This document shows, piece after piece, positions 8,024-17,245 of a stretch of DNA of 64,000 bases (positions are counted from its first letter, which is position 1; each line of letters starts with the position of its first letter). The position numbers and the translations under genes were made by a program. The notes under the pieces are model-generated. The model made no database searches. It had not been told where the DNA came from and saw only the letters and a list, made by a program, of their open reading frames with translations. Source of the stretch: Holophagales bacterium (GTDB lineage: Bacteria > Acidobacteriota > Thermoanaerobaculia > UBA5066). The stretch spans positions 199,963-263,962 of the forward strand of contig JADJVF010000005.1 in assembly GCA_016716705.1 (NCBI GenBank). The letters run 5' to 3'.

Positions 8024-8983
8024 ATGAGGCCACCTCGCGCGCTCCGCCCGTCCTCCTCGAGCCCGTCGCGCGTCTGCCTCTTCGGCGAGGCCCTCGTCGA
8101 CGAGATGCCGACCGGTCCCGTCCCCGGCGGTGCTCCCCTGAACGTCGCTGCTCATGCCGCGGCCTTCGGGCTCGAGCCTCTCCTCCTGACGCGCCTCGGC
8201 GCCGACGAGGCTGGGGCTTCGCTCCGCGCGTGCCTCGCCGCCGCCGGCGTCCCCACCGACGGCGTGCAGGAGGACGTCCTCAAGCCGACGGGTCGGGCCG
8301 TCGTCTCGCTGCGCGGGGCGGTGCCGCGCTTCGAGATTCCGGCGGGGACGGCCTTCGACGCGATCGACGGCGCGGTGGCGGCGCTGGCCGCCGAAGCGTG
8401 GCGGCCCTCGGTGGTCGCCTTCGGCACAATCGCCCAGAGGGAGCCGGCCTCGCGCGCCGCTCTCCACGAGGTCCTTTCGGCGACGGAGGCCGTCTGCCTC
8501 GCAGACCTCAACCTTCGGGCTCCCTGGTACGACGGTTCTGTCGTCTGCCGCGCCCTCGCGGCCGCCGACGTCGTGAAAGTCAGCGACGAGGAGCTCGCGG
8601 AGGTCCGGCGACTCCTGAGCCTTCCGCTGCACGACCTGGAGGCTCTCTCGGCCTACGTCGTCCGGCGCTTCGACCTGATGGCGCTCTACGTCACGCGTGG
8701 AGCGAAGGGGGCCTGCGTCGCGACGTGGGGAGACGGAGACGTGGTGACCTTCGCGGAGGTCCCGGCCGCCTCGCCCGGCGGGGCCGTCGTCGATACCGTC
8801 GGCGCGGGGGACGCGTTCACCGCCACGGTCCTCCTCGGGCTCGCCCGCAACTGGACGGCCGAGGAGAGCTTGCGACGGGGCGTGGGGTTCGCCGGCGCCG
8901 TGACCCGAATCTCGGGAGCCGTTCCCTCCGATCGGGACTTCTACGTCCCCTTCCTCGAGGAGTGGGGAGGGATCGCGGCATGA
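8024..8983 (+). CDS. PfkB-family sugar kinase, probable fructokinase
   Basis: A 319-residue ribokinase/PfkB-fold protein. Family signatures are an N-terminal GEALVDEMP with a GGAPLNVAAHAAAFG segment, and the C-terminal signature VDTVGAGDAFTATVLLGL, which contains the catalytic aspartate of GAGD and the anion hole. It probably phosphorylates fructose with ATP, returning fructose released by the sucrose synthase encoded two genes downstream to the hexose-phosphate pool. It begins the six-gene sucrose operon, and its TGA overlaps the next ATG by 4 bp. The first 15 residues are low-complexity and the start has no ribosome site, consistent with leaderless translation. Confidence 0.85.
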   Translation: MRPPRALRPSSSSPSRVCLFGEALVDEMPTGPVPGGAPLNVAAHAAAFGLEPLLLTRLGADEAGASLRACLAAAGVPTDGVQEDVLKPTGRAVVSLRGAVPRFEIPAGTAFDAIDGAVAALAAEAWRPSVVAFGTIAQREPASRAALHEVLSATEAVCLADLNLRAPWYDGSVVCRALAAADVVKVSDEELAEVRRLLSLPLHDLEALSAYVVRRFDLMALYVTRGAKGACVATWGDGDVVTFAEVPAASPGGAVVDTVGAGDAFTATVLLGLARNWTAEESLRRGVGFAGAVTRISGAVPSDRDFYVPFLEEWGGIAA

Positions 8984-11124
8984 CGGACGGCCTCTATCTC
9001 CTTCACCTGAGCATCCACGGTCTCGTTCGCGGAGCGGCGCCGGAGCTCGGCCGCGACCACGACACGGGCGGGCAGGTCGGCTACGTCCTCGAGCTCGCGC
9101 GGGCCCTCGCGCGATCGGCGCAGGTCGCGCGTGTCGACCTCGTGACACGTCTCGTCGAGGACCCTGCTGTCGGTCCCGACTACGCCGTCCCGGAAGAAGC
9201 TCTCGCGGACAAGGCGCGGATCGTGAGGCTGTCGTTCGGGCCGAAACGCTATCTCCGCAAGGAGCTCCTGTGGCCGCACCTGCCGGCGCTCGTCGACCGG
9301 TGCGTGGAGTTCCTCCGGGCGCAGGAGCGTCTGCCGCACCTCATCCACACGCACTACGCCGATGCGGGCTACGTGGGTGTGCGCCTCTCGCAGCTGCTGG
9401 GCATCCCGCTCATCCACACGGGACACTCCCTCGGCATCACGAAGCGGTCCCGCCTCCTCTCCTCCGGGCGCGTCGAGTCGAATCTCGAAAGGCAGTTCCG
9501 CTTCTCGTACCGGATCGCGGCGGAAGAGGAGATCATCGAGAACGCCCGCCTGATCCTCGCGAGCACCCGGCAGGAGGTGGACGGCCAGTGGGGCGAGTAC
9601 GAGAACTACCGTCCCGGCCGTTTCGCCGTCGTTCCGCCCGGAGTGGACACGTCGCGGTTCTCGCCGCCGTCCGCCCTCAGGTCGAGGACCTCGTTCCCGG
9701 GAATCGACCGCTGGCTCCGGGACCCCCACAAGCCGCTCGTTCTCGCGATCAGCCGCCCCGCGCCGAAGAAGAACCTCCCGGCGCTCGTCGAAGCGTTCGG
9801 GCGCGACCCGCTCCTGCGCGAACGCGCGAACCTTGCGATCCTGGCCGGCGTGCGCGAAGACGTCGCGACGAGCGAGGAGGAGACGCGGGCCGTCTACACC
9901 GACCTCCTTCTCGCCGCGGACCGGCACGACCTCTGGGGCTCGATCGCCTTTCCGAAGCGTCACGAGCCCGGAGACGTCCCCGACGTCTATCGCCTCGCCG
10001 CGCAGAGGAAGGGCGTGTTCGTGAACGCCGCGTTGACCGAGCCTTTCGGCCTGACGCTGCTCGAGGCGGCCGCGAGCGGTCTCCCGGTCGTCGCGACCGC
10101 GGACGGCGGGCCGCGAGAGATCCTCGCGAACTGCCGGAACGGACTTCTCGTCGACCCGCGCGACGTCGAGGCCCTCTCCGAGGCCCTTCGCGAGGCGCTC
10201 TCCGACCCGCCGCGCTGGAGCCAGTGGGCGCGCAACGGGCTCCGCCGCGTACACGACACGTACTCCTGGGACGGGCACGTCGACCGGTACCTCTCGCTCT
10301 GCGCCAGGCTCCTTCGGAGCGAGCGCAAGGCACTTCGGCGCCGTCACGCGGCGCTCCGCACGAGCCCGCTCGCACGCCTTGCGGACGCCTCGTTCGTCCT
10401 CGTCACGGACATCGACGACACGCTCGTCGGGGACGAGGAGGCCCTCGAACGCCTCCTCGCCTGGCGGAAGGGGAACGCACCGCGGGTCGCGTTCGGCGTG
10501 GCGACGGGGCGGTCCTTCCCGAGGGCGCTCGAGATCCTCGCGGCGTGGAAGGTGCCCCTCCCCGACGTCCTCGTGACGGCGGTCGGCACCGAGATCCGCT
10601 TCGCGTCGGACCTGAAGCCCGACCGCGCGTGGGAGAGCCACATCCGGCACGGATGGCGGCGCGACGAGGTCGTGCGAGCGCTCTCGTCCGTGGCGGGCCT
10701 GAAGAAGCAGCCCGAGGCGAACGACGGCCCCTACAAGGCGAGCTGGGACGTCGTCCCCGGGCGGACCGTCGACCTCGAGGCGATCCGCCGCCTCCTTCAC
10801 GCGCGCGGTCTCGCAGCGCGCCTCGTCTTCTCGCAGGGGAAGTTCCTCGACGTCCTTCCGGTCCGCGCCTCCAAGGGGCTCGCGGTCCGCTTCCTCGCTC
10901 TCCGGCTGGGCCTTCCGCTCGAGTCCTTCCTCGTCGCGGGGGACTCGGGGAACGACCTCGAGATGCTCGTGGGGGACACGATGGCCGTCGTCGTCGGCAA
11001 CCACAAGCCCGAGCTCGAGGAGCTCCGCGGCCGGGATCGGGTCTACTTCGCTTCGGCGCACTATGCCGGCGGGATCCTCGAGGGGATCGCGAGCTACGGC
11101 TTCGCGACGGAGGAACCATGCTGA
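8980..11124 (+). CDS. Bifunctional sucrose-phosphate synthase / sucrose-phosphatase
   Basis: A 714-residue fusion. Residues 1-450 form a GT4 (GT-B) glycosyltransferase with the sucrose-synthesis signatures HDTGGQVGYVLELARAL near residue 27 and TEPFGLTLLEAAASGLP near 353. It makes sucrose 6-phosphate from UDP-glucose and fructose 6-phosphate. Residues 468-714 form a HAD phosphatase with DIDDTL at 477-482 and AGDSGND near 656, which releases sucrose. The ATG at 8980 overlaps the kinase stop and has GGGGAGGG upstream. A longer in-frame extension to 7990 is not real, since it would cover the kinase gene. Sucrose here is likely a compatible solute. Confidence 0.92.
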   Translation: MTDGLYLLHLSIHGLVRGAAPELGRDHDTGGQVGYVLELARALARSAQVARVDLVTRLVEDPAVGPDYAVPEEALADKARIVRLSFGPKRYLRKELLWPHLPALVDRCVEFLRAQERLPHLIHTHYADAGYVGVRLSQLLGIPLIHTGHSLGITKRSRLLSSGRVESNLERQFRFSYRIAAEEEIIENARLILASTRQEVDGQWGEYENYRPGRFAVVPPGVDTSRFSPPSALRSRTSFPGIDRWLRDPHKPLVLAISRPAPKKNLPALVEAFGRDPLLRERANLAILAGVREDVATSEEETRAVYTDLLLAADRHDLWGSIAFPKRHEPGDVPDVYRLAAQRKGVFVNAALTEPFGLTLLEAAASGLPVVATADGGPREILANCRNGLLVDPRDVEALSEALREALSDPPRWSQWARNGLRRVHDTYSWDGHVDRYLSLCARLLRSERKALRRRHAALRTSPLARLADASFVLVTDIDDTLVGDEEALERLLAWRKGNAPRVAFGVATGRSFPRALEILAAWKVPLPDVLVTAVGTEIRFASDLKPDRAWESHIRHGWRRDEVVRALSSVAGLKKQPEANDGPYKASWDVVPGRTVDLEAIRRLLHARGLAARLVFSQGKFLDVLPVRASKGLAVRFLALRLGLPLESFLVAGDSGNDLEMLVGDTMAVVVGNHKPELEELRGRDRVYFASAHYAGGILEGIASYGFATEEPC

Positions 11125-13508
11125 ACCGTCTCCACGACTTCGCGTCCCGGCACCCGGATGTCTTCGTCCTCCTCATGGAGCGGTACCTCGGCGAGGGGCG
11201 GAACGTCCTGCTCCGCTCGGATCTCGTCCGGGGATACGAGGAGGTCCGGGCCTCCTACGCGGCCCTCGACTTCTCCGGGACGGCCCTCGCCGAAGCCATC
11301 GCGGCGGTGCAGGAAGGGATCTTCCGCACGCCGTGGGCGGCCTTCGCGTTCCGGACCGGGCCGGGGAGCCTCTGCTTCGCGCGAATCCACGCGGACCGGC
11401 TCGTCCCGGAGCCGATCACGGGGCCGGAGTTCCACGCCTTCAAGGAGGGCCTCGTCGCAGGCGCGGGTGAGGAGGAGCCGCTCGAGCTCGACTTCGGCCC
11501 TTTCTCCCGAGGGTTCCCCCGCCTGACGGAGACGCGCTCGATCGGGCAGGGTCTGTCTTTCCTGAACCGCCACCTGGCAAGCCAGCTCTTCCGCGATGGG
11601 GGAGCGGGGTCCGACCGTATTCACTCCTTCCTCGGCCTCCACACCCTCGAAGGGCGTTCGCTCCTCCTCCGGGCGCCGTTCCCCGACACCCCGGCCCTCC
11701 GGACGGCGCTCCGGAAGGCGCACGCCGCTCTCTCCGCAGCGGACCCCGCGACCCCGTGGACGGAGCTCGAGGAGCGGCTGGCCGGCCTCGGCTTCGCCCC
11801 CGGCTGGGGGGCGACAGCGGAGCGGGCGGCCGAAACGATGAGCCTCCTCATCGATCTTTTCGAGGCGCCGTCGGCAGAGCTCCTCGAGACCTTCCTTGCG
11901 CGCGTCCCGATGATCTCCCGCGTCCTCGTCCTGTCGCCGCACGGGTGGTTCGGCCAGTCGGGCGTCCTCGGCCTTCCGGACACCGGCGGGCAGGTCGTCT
12001 ACATCCTCGACCAGGTCCGCGCCCTCGAGAAGGAGATGCGCGAGCGGCTGGCCGTCCAGGGCGTCGACGTGGAGCCCCGCATCGTCGTCGTCACGCGCCT
12101 CATCCCCGAGGCCGGCTCGACGGGGTGCGACCAGCGGCTCGAGCGGATCGACGGGTGCCAGAGCGCGGTCATCCTGAGGGTCCCGTTCCGCGAGGCCGAC
12201 GGTAGCGTCGTCCGGCACTTCCTTTCCCGCTTCCACGTATGGCCCTACCTCCACCGCTTCTCCCACGAGGTCGAGCGCGAGGCCGCGGCCGAGCTGGGAG
12301 GCCGGCCGGACCTGATCCTCGGAAACTACTCCGACGGGAACCTCGTCGCCGCCCTCATCGGGATGCGCCTCGGCGTGACCCACGCGACGATTGCCCACGC
12401 CCTGGAGAAGACGAAGTACCTCCTCTCGGCCCTCCACTGGAAAGACATGGAGGCCGAGTACGCCTTCTCGGTCCAGTACACCGCCGACCTCTTCGCGATG
12501 AACAGCGCCGACTTCATCGTCACGAGCACCTACCAGGAGATCGCGGGGACGGCGGAGGCGATCGGTCAGTACGAGAGCTACTCTTCCTTCACCATGCCGG
12601 GCCTCTACAGGGTCGTGAACGGCATCGACGTCTTCGACCCGCGCTTCAACATCGTCTCGCCGGGAGCCGACGAGGACGTCTACTTCCCCTACTCCGAGAG
12701 CGCACGGCGCCTCTCGGCGCTCGGCCCGAGGATCGAGGAGCTCGTCCTCGGCGAGCCGGAGCCGACGGCCCGGGGCTGCCTCGTCGCGCCGGAGCGCCCG
12801 ATCGTCTTCACGATGGCCCGCCTCGACCGGATCAAGAACCTGACGGGTCTCGTCGAGTGGTATGCCCGCGACGAGCGTCTCCGCCGCCTCGCGAACCTCG
12901 TCGTCGTCGGCGGCCACGTCGACACGAACCTCTGCGCGGACGGCGAGGAGCGCGAGCAGGCGCTCCGGATGCACGAGCTGATGACGCACCACGCCCTCGA
13001 CGGCGAGGTGCGCTGGATCGGGCGCCGGCTGGAGCGCCACCTGACGGGGGAGCTCTACCGGTGGATCGCCGACCGGAGGGGCGTCTTCGTCCAGCCCGCG
13101 CTCTTCGAGGCCTTCGGCCTGACGGTCGTCGAGGCGATGGTCTCCGGGCTTCCCGTCTTCGCGACCTGCCACGGTGGACCCTCCGAGATCATCGAGAACC
13201 GCCGCTCGGGTTTCCACGTCGACCCGAACGACGGGGCGTCCGCCTCAGCGCAGGTCGCCGACTTTCTCGAAAGGTGCGCGGTGGACCCCTCCGCCTGGGC
13301 CCGCGTCTCGGAGGCCGCCGTCGCCCGCGTCGCGGCCCGCTACACCTGGAGGCGATACGCGGAGAGGATCATGACCTTCTCCAGGATCTACGGTTTCTGG
13401 AAGTTCGTCTCGGGCCTCGAGCGGCAGGAGACGGTGAGGTACCTGCAGACGCTCGACCACCTCCTTCTCCGGCCGCGGGCGGCGGCCGTCGGAGGAGGCC
13501 ACGGCTGA
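11118..13508 (+). CDS. Sucrose synthase
   Basis: A 796-residue protein, the usual length of sucrose synthases, which interconvert sucrose plus UDP with UDP-glucose plus fructose. The N-terminal 250 residues are the helical regulatory region. The GT-B catalytic part shows SGVLGLPDTGGQVVYILDQ, LGNYSDGNLVA, THATIAHALEKTKY, the diagnostic FTMPGLYRVVNGI, and ALFEAFGLTVVEAM. The ATG overlaps the previous gene by 7 bp and has GGAGGAA just ahead. Having synthesis and reversible cleavage of sucrose in one operon suggests the pool is turned over. Confidence 0.93.
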   Translation: MLNRLHDFASRHPDVFVLLMERYLGEGRNVLLRSDLVRGYEEVRASYAALDFSGTALAEAIAAVQEGIFRTPWAAFAFRTGPGSLCFARIHADRLVPEPITGPEFHAFKEGLVAGAGEEEPLELDFGPFSRGFPRLTETRSIGQGLSFLNRHLASQLFRDGGAGSDRIHSFLGLHTLEGRSLLLRAPFPDTPALRTALRKAHAALSAADPATPWTELEERLAGLGFAPGWGATAERAAETMSLLIDLFEAPSAELLETFLARVPMISRVLVLSPHGWFGQSGVLGLPDTGGQVVYILDQVRALEKEMRERLAVQGVDVEPRIVVVTRLIPEAGSTGCDQRLERIDGCQSAVILRVPFREADGSVVRHFLSRFHVWPYLHRFSHEVEREAAAELGGRPDLILGNYSDGNLVAALIGMRLGVTHATIAHALEKTKYLLSALHWKDMEAEYAFSVQYTADLFAMNSADFIVTSTYQEIAGTAEAIGQYESYSSFTMPGLYRVVNGIDVFDPRFNIVSPGADEDVYFPYSESARRLSALGPRIEELVLGEPEPTARGCLVAPERPIVFTMARLDRIKNLTGLVEWYARDERLRRLANLVVVGGHVDTNLCADGEEREQALRMHELMTHHALDGEVRWIGRRLERHLTGELYRWIADRRGVFVQPALFEAFGLTVVEAMVSGLPVFATCHGGPSEIIENRRSGFHVDPNDGASASAQVADFLERCAVDPSAWARVSEAAVARVAARYTWRRYAERIMTFSRIYGFWKFVSGLERQETVRYLQTLDHLLLRPRAAAVGGGHG

Positions 13509-13539
13509 GCGGCGACCCTCCGGCGATGGCGGACCCGGG

Positions 13540-14811
13540 ATGAACCGGCGGAGGGCCTGGACCGCGGCGATCCTCGCCCTTCTGCTCCCGGTGCCGGCCT
13601 GTCACGGCGACGAGGGGAGGGACCGGGCAGGCGTTACGCTCCGGATGCTCGTCCCCGCCAACGAACGTCCCTTCTGGCTCCCGCTCGCCGAGAGCTTCTC
13701 CCGGGCCAGACCGGGCGTAAGCCTCGAGCTCGAGGAGGGGCCGGTTCCGACGGACCTGCGCGAGAGCCTGACGACCTCGGCCCTGCTCTCCGGCGACGGC
13801 GCCTTCGACCTCGTCTACCTCGACGTCACCTGGACGCCGAAGCTCGCCGCGGCCGGCTGGCTCCGGCCGCTGGACGACGACTTCGGAGAAGGAAAGCGCG
13901 CGGAACTGCTGCCGCAGGCTCTCGCGGCGGGCATCTACCGAGGCCGCCTCTACCGGCTCCCGTTCCGGACCGACGTCGGCCTTCTCTACTACCGGGCCGA
14001 CCTCCTCGCCGCCGCGGGCATTGCCCCGCCCCGGACCTTCGCCCAGCTCGAGGAGACGGCCCGACGCCTCCAGTCGCCACCCGACCGGTGGGGCTTCCTC
14101 TGGCAGGGGGCCCAGTACGAGGGGCTCGTCTGCTTCTTCCTCGAAGTCCTCCACGGCCACGGCGGCTTCTGGATCGAGCCGGAATCGCTCCGGGTCGGCC
14201 TCGACCGCCCCGAGGCCGAGGCGGCGCTCGCCTTCCTCGTCCGGGCCCGCGCGCCGGGCGGCATCAGCCCGCCCGGCGTTGCGGCCTACCGCGAGGAGGA
14301 GACCCGCCAGCTCTTCCAGGGAGGGCGGGCCGTGCTCCTCCGAAGCTGGCCCTACGTCTGGCGTCTCGCGCAGAGGGAAGGCTCGGCGGTGGCGGGGAGG
14401 CTCGGCGTTCTCCCAGTGCCGACGCTCTCCGGGGCGCCCGGTTCGGGAACCCTCGGCGGCTGGGGCCTCGCCGTCGCCCGCGCCTCGCGGCACCCGGCCG
14501 AGGCCGTCGCCTTTCTCCGCCACGCGACCAGCCTCGAGAGCCAGCGCCTCTTCTGCGCGCCGACGGGCTTCGCCCCGGCCCGCATCGACGCCTACTCCGA
14601 CCCGGCCCTGCTCGCGGCGAACCCGTTCCTCGCCGAGCTCCTGCCGATCCACGCCAGCGCGACGGCGCGGCCCGTCGTCGCGAGGTACGCGCAGGCCTCC
14701 GACGTCCTCCAGAGGCACCTGACCGCCGCGCTCGCCGGGCTCGAGACGACGCGCGAGGCCCTCGCGGCCGCCGCGCGCGAGACGCGCCTCGTCCTCGGGG
14801 ACTCGCCGTGA
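13540..14811 (+). CDS. Sugar ABC transporter substrate-binding lipoprotein
   Basis: A 423-residue family-1 (MalE-like) extracellular solute-binding protein. It has a lipoprotein signal ending in the lipobox LPVPAC (Cys at residue 21). The mature fold shows DLVYLDVTWTPKLAAAGWLRPLDDDF and a hinge-region YRLPFRTDVGLLYYRADLL. A trehalose/maltose-type substrate is likely, and by context sucrose or another osmolyte sugar, but specificity cannot be read. It lies 31 bp after sucrose synthase, and its stop overlaps the next GTG by 4 bp. Confidence 0.88.
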   Translation: MNRRRAWTAAILALLLPVPACHGDEGRDRAGVTLRMLVPANERPFWLPLAESFSRARPGVSLELEEGPVPTDLRESLTTSALLSGDGAFDLVYLDVTWTPKLAAAGWLRPLDDDFGEGKRAELLPQALAAGIYRGRLYRLPFRTDVGLLYYRADLLAAAGIAPPRTFAQLEETARRLQSPPDRWGFLWQGAQYEGLVCFFLEVLHGHGGFWIEPESLRVGLDRPEAEAALAFLVRARAPGGISPPGVAAYREEETRQLFQGGRAVLLRSWPYVWRLAQREGSAVAGRLGVLPVPTLSGAPGSGTLGGWGLAVARASRHPAEAVAFLRHATSLESQRLFCAPTGFAPARIDAYSDPALLAANPFLAELLPIHASATARPVVARYAQASDVLQRHLTAALAGLETTREALAAAARETRLVLGDSP

Positions 14812-15698
14812 CGGGCTCCCTCGCGCGCCGCGCCCGGCACGAGCGGGTGCTCCTCCTTCTGCCCGTCGTTCTCCTGCTCGCCCTCGTCGTCGGCGTCCCG
14901 GCGCTCCGCGTCGTCCTCCTCGGCTTCACCCGGACCGAGCTCGCCGACGGCGTCGTCTCCTCCTGGGCCGGCCTCGCGACGCACGCCCGGACCTTCGCCG
15001 ACGGGCGCTTCCTCTCCGCGCTGCGGAACACGGCGGTCTTCACGAGCCTCTCGGTCTCCCTCGAGGTGACGCTCGGCATGGCGCTCGCCCTCCTCCTCGA
15101 CCGTTCGTTCCGGGGACGCGGAGCTCTCCGCGCCGTCGTCCTCGTCCCGTGGGCCCTTCCGACCTCCGTCATGGCGCTCGCGTGGGCCTGGATCTTCCAC
15201 GACACGTTCGGCATGGCGAACGACCTCCTCTCGCGCCTCGGCTTGATCGAGGCGCCCGTCGCCTGGCTCGCTCGGCCCGCCACCGCTATGGCGGCCCTCG
15301 TCGTCGCCGACGCCTGGAAGACGACGCCGTTCGTCGCCCTCATCCTCCTCGCGGGGCTGCAGGCGGTCCCCTCCGAGGTTCTCGAGGCGGCACGAGTCGA
15401 CGGGGCGGGCAGCTGGCAGCGCTTTCGGAGGATCACGCTTCCGCTCCTCGTACCGTCGCTCGTCGTCGCGACGCTCTTCCGGTCCATCCAGGCGTGGGGC
15501 GCCTTCGACATCGTCTACGTCATGACCGGGGGCGGCCCGGGAGGCTCCACGGAGACGCTTTCCCTCTACGCCTTCCAGAGCTGGTTCCGCTACCTCGACT
15601 TCGGCTACGGCGCGGCGATCGCGGTGCAGGGGATGCTCGTCGCCCTCCTCCTCGCGGCCGTCGTCGTGAAGCTGGCCTCGCGGAGGGAGACGGCGTGA
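14808..15698 (+). CDS. Sugar ABC transporter permease (MalF-like)
   Basis: A 296-residue inner-membrane permease starting at GTG inside the GTGA overlap with the binding-protein gene. It has about six transmembrane helices and the EAA loop EAARVDGAGSWQRFRRITLPLL, which docks on an ATPase. MTGGGPGGSTETLSLYAFQSWF near the C-terminus is typical of MalF/UgpA-type permeases. It pairs with the next gene to form the channel. Confidence 0.9.
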   Translation: MTGSLARRARHERVLLLLPVVLLLALVVGVPALRVVLLGFTRTELADGVVSSWAGLATHARTFADGRFLSALRNTAVFTSLSVSLEVTLGMALALLLDRSFRGRGALRAVVLVPWALPTSVMALAWAWIFHDTFGMANDLLSRLGLIEAPVAWLARPATAMAALVVADAWKTTPFVALILLAGLQAVPSEVLEAARVDGAGSWQRFRRITLPLLVPSLVVATLFRSIQAWGAFDIVYVMTGGGPGGSTETLSLYAFQSWFRYLDFGYGAAIAVQGMLVALLLAAVVVKLASRRETA

Positions 15699-16531
15699 GG
15701 CGCCGCCCGCTCGCCACCGCGCTCCTCTCCCTCGCGGTCTCGCTCGCCGCGGCCTGGAGCCTCCTCCCGGCCGTCTGGCAGGCGCTCACGGCCGTGAAGC
15801 CCGAGGCGCAGATCACGTCCTCCCCGGCCGTCTGGATCCCGAGCCCGCCGACGGCCGAGCACGTCCGGGCTCTCCTCGAGAGGAAGCCGTTCGCGCGGTA
15901 CCTCGTCAACAGCGCCGCCGTCTCCCTCGCCGCAACGCTCCTCGCTCTCGCCGTCGCCGCCCCCGCGGCCGCCTCGCTCTGCCGGATGCCGCCTCGCGCC
16001 CGGAACCGCTGGCTCCTCGGCCTTCTCCTCGTCTCGCTCTTCCCGCCCATCCTCCTGCTCTTCCCGCTGTACGAAGGCGTGCGCCTCCTCGGCCTGATGA
16101 ACTCCCCGCTCGCGCTGGTCCTCCCCTACGCGGCCTTCGGCGTCCCGCTCGCCGTCTGGGTCCTCGAGGCGGGCTTCCGCGAGCTGCCGCGCGAGGTGGA
16201 GGAGGCGGCGACGCTCGACGGGCTGGGACCGCTCGGGAGGCTACTGCGCGTCCAGCTGCCGCTCGCGGCACCGTCCCTCGTCGCGGCCGGGCTCCTGACG
16301 TTCATCGCGTCGTGGAACGAGTTCCTCCTCGCCCTGAGCTTCACGACGCGGGACGCGAGCCGGACCGTCACCGCCGGCATCGCGAGCGTCTCCGGGGCCT
16401 CTCTCTACGAGGTGCCCTGGGGGCAGCTCTCCGCGGCCATCGTCCTCTCCACGATCCCCGTCGTCCTGATCGTCTTCCTCTTCGAGCGGCGGATCTCGGG
16501 CGGGCTGACGGGGGGCGCGGTCAAGGGATGA
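15695..16531 (+). CDS. Sugar ABC transporter permease (MalG-like)
   Basis: A 278-residue permease starting at GTG in a GTGA overlap with its partner. It has about six helices and the EAA motif EEAATLDGLGPLGRLLRVQLP, and FIASWNEFLLALSF matches MalG-type subunits. It is the last gene of the sucrose operon. No ABC ATPase gene follows, so the transporter must borrow one encoded elsewhere, as MsmK/MalK-type shared ATPases do. Confidence 0.9.
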   Translation: MRRRPLATALLSLAVSLAAAWSLLPAVWQALTAVKPEAQITSSPAVWIPSPPTAEHVRALLERKPFARYLVNSAAVSLAATLLALAVAAPAAASLCRMPPRARNRWLLGLLLVSLFPPILLLFPLYEGVRLLGLMNSPLALVLPYAAFGVPLAVWVLEAGFRELPREVEEAATLDGLGPLGRLLRVQLPLAAPSLVAAGLLTFIASWNEFLLALSFTTRDASRTVTAGIASVSGASLYEVPWGQLSAAIVLSTIPVVLIVFLFERRISGGLTGGAVKG

Positions 16532-16589
16532 CCGCGCCCGCGCTCCGCCGGCAGGAGGCGCGAATCCGGCCTCTCGAATCGTGTAACAG

Positions 16590-16623
16590 TTTGACGTCCA
16601 ACGACTGTGGGCGACCCTATACT
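16590..16623 (+). promoter_or_regulatory. Promoter with variant TTTGANNTCAAA operator (site D)
   Basis: TTTGACGTCCAA at 16590-16601 matches the palindrome except for one base. It contains -35 TTGACG, and TATACT at 16618-16623 is a good -10 but at a long 21-base spacing. It lies directly ahead of the MarR gene, so autoregulation is likely. Confidence 0.5.
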
Positions 16624-16647
16624 CTGAACGTCGGACGAGAGGCAGGA

Positions 16648-17178
16648 ATGACGAAAGCGATCCGAAGACCCGCGAGAATCGACGTCGAGGGAGCCCGTCT
16701 CGGGGAGGCCCTGGAATTCCTGCGGCTGATCTGGGCCCTCGACCACAACCTCCAGTCACGGTCGAAGCGAATGCAGGCGACGATCGGCCTCACGGGGCCG
16801 CAGCGGCTCGTGATTCGAATCGTCAGCCAGTACCCGGGGATCCTGGCGGGGGAGCTCGCGGGGGTGCTCCACCTTCACCCGAGCACGTTGACGGGAATCC
16901 TCGAGCGGCTCGAGGGGCGCCGCCTTCTGGTCCGACGGACCGACGAACGGGATCGGCGGCGAGCGGCGTTCGAAGTGACGAGGTTGGGGAAGCGACTGGA
17001 CGTGCCCTCCGTCGGCACCATCGAAGCGTGTGTCGCACGGGCTCTCGCCGGGTTTCCCCGGGCGAAGCTGGAAGCGACTCGCGAAGTGCTCGCAATGCTG
17101 ACCGACGAGCTCTCCGCCGGGGGGGATCGGAAGGACGCGATGCGCCCGTCGAGCCGACGAGGCCGGAGTTCTCCTTGA
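16648..17178 (+). CDS. MarR-family transcriptional regulator
   Basis: A 176-residue winged-helix regulator. Residues 20-50 form the dimerisation helix. GELAGVLHLHPSTLTGILERLEGRRLLVRR (about residues 71-100) is the recognition helix-turn-helix, and DERDRRRAAFEVTRLGKRL is the beta wing, both typical of MarR. The ATG at 16648 follows GGCAGGA. The variant palindrome overlapping its own promoter, and the exact palindrome in front of three neighbouring units, make it the best candidate to bind TTTGANNTCAAA. Its ligand is unknown. The last 20 residues are basic and low-complexity. Confidence 0.88.
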   Translation: MTKAIRRPARIDVEGARLGEALEFLRLIWALDHNLQSRSKRMQATIGLTGPQRLVIRIVSQYPGILAGELAGVLHLHPSTLTGILERLEGRRLLVRRTDERDRRRAAFEVTRLGKRLDVPSVGTIEACVARALAGFPRAKLEATREVLAMLTDELSAGGDRKDAMRPSSRRGRSSP

Positions 17179-17245
17179 CCTCCTCGTCTTTCGATGGTCT
17201 GGGCAAGCTGAAGGTGTCGGCGGAACGGCCGAGGTACGTCGAGTC

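Noticed and set aside
7990..8979. An N-terminal extension of the sucrose-phosphate synthase.
   Set aside because: It would lie entirely over the PfkB gene. The ATG at 8980 has a good ribosome site and begins the conserved domain.
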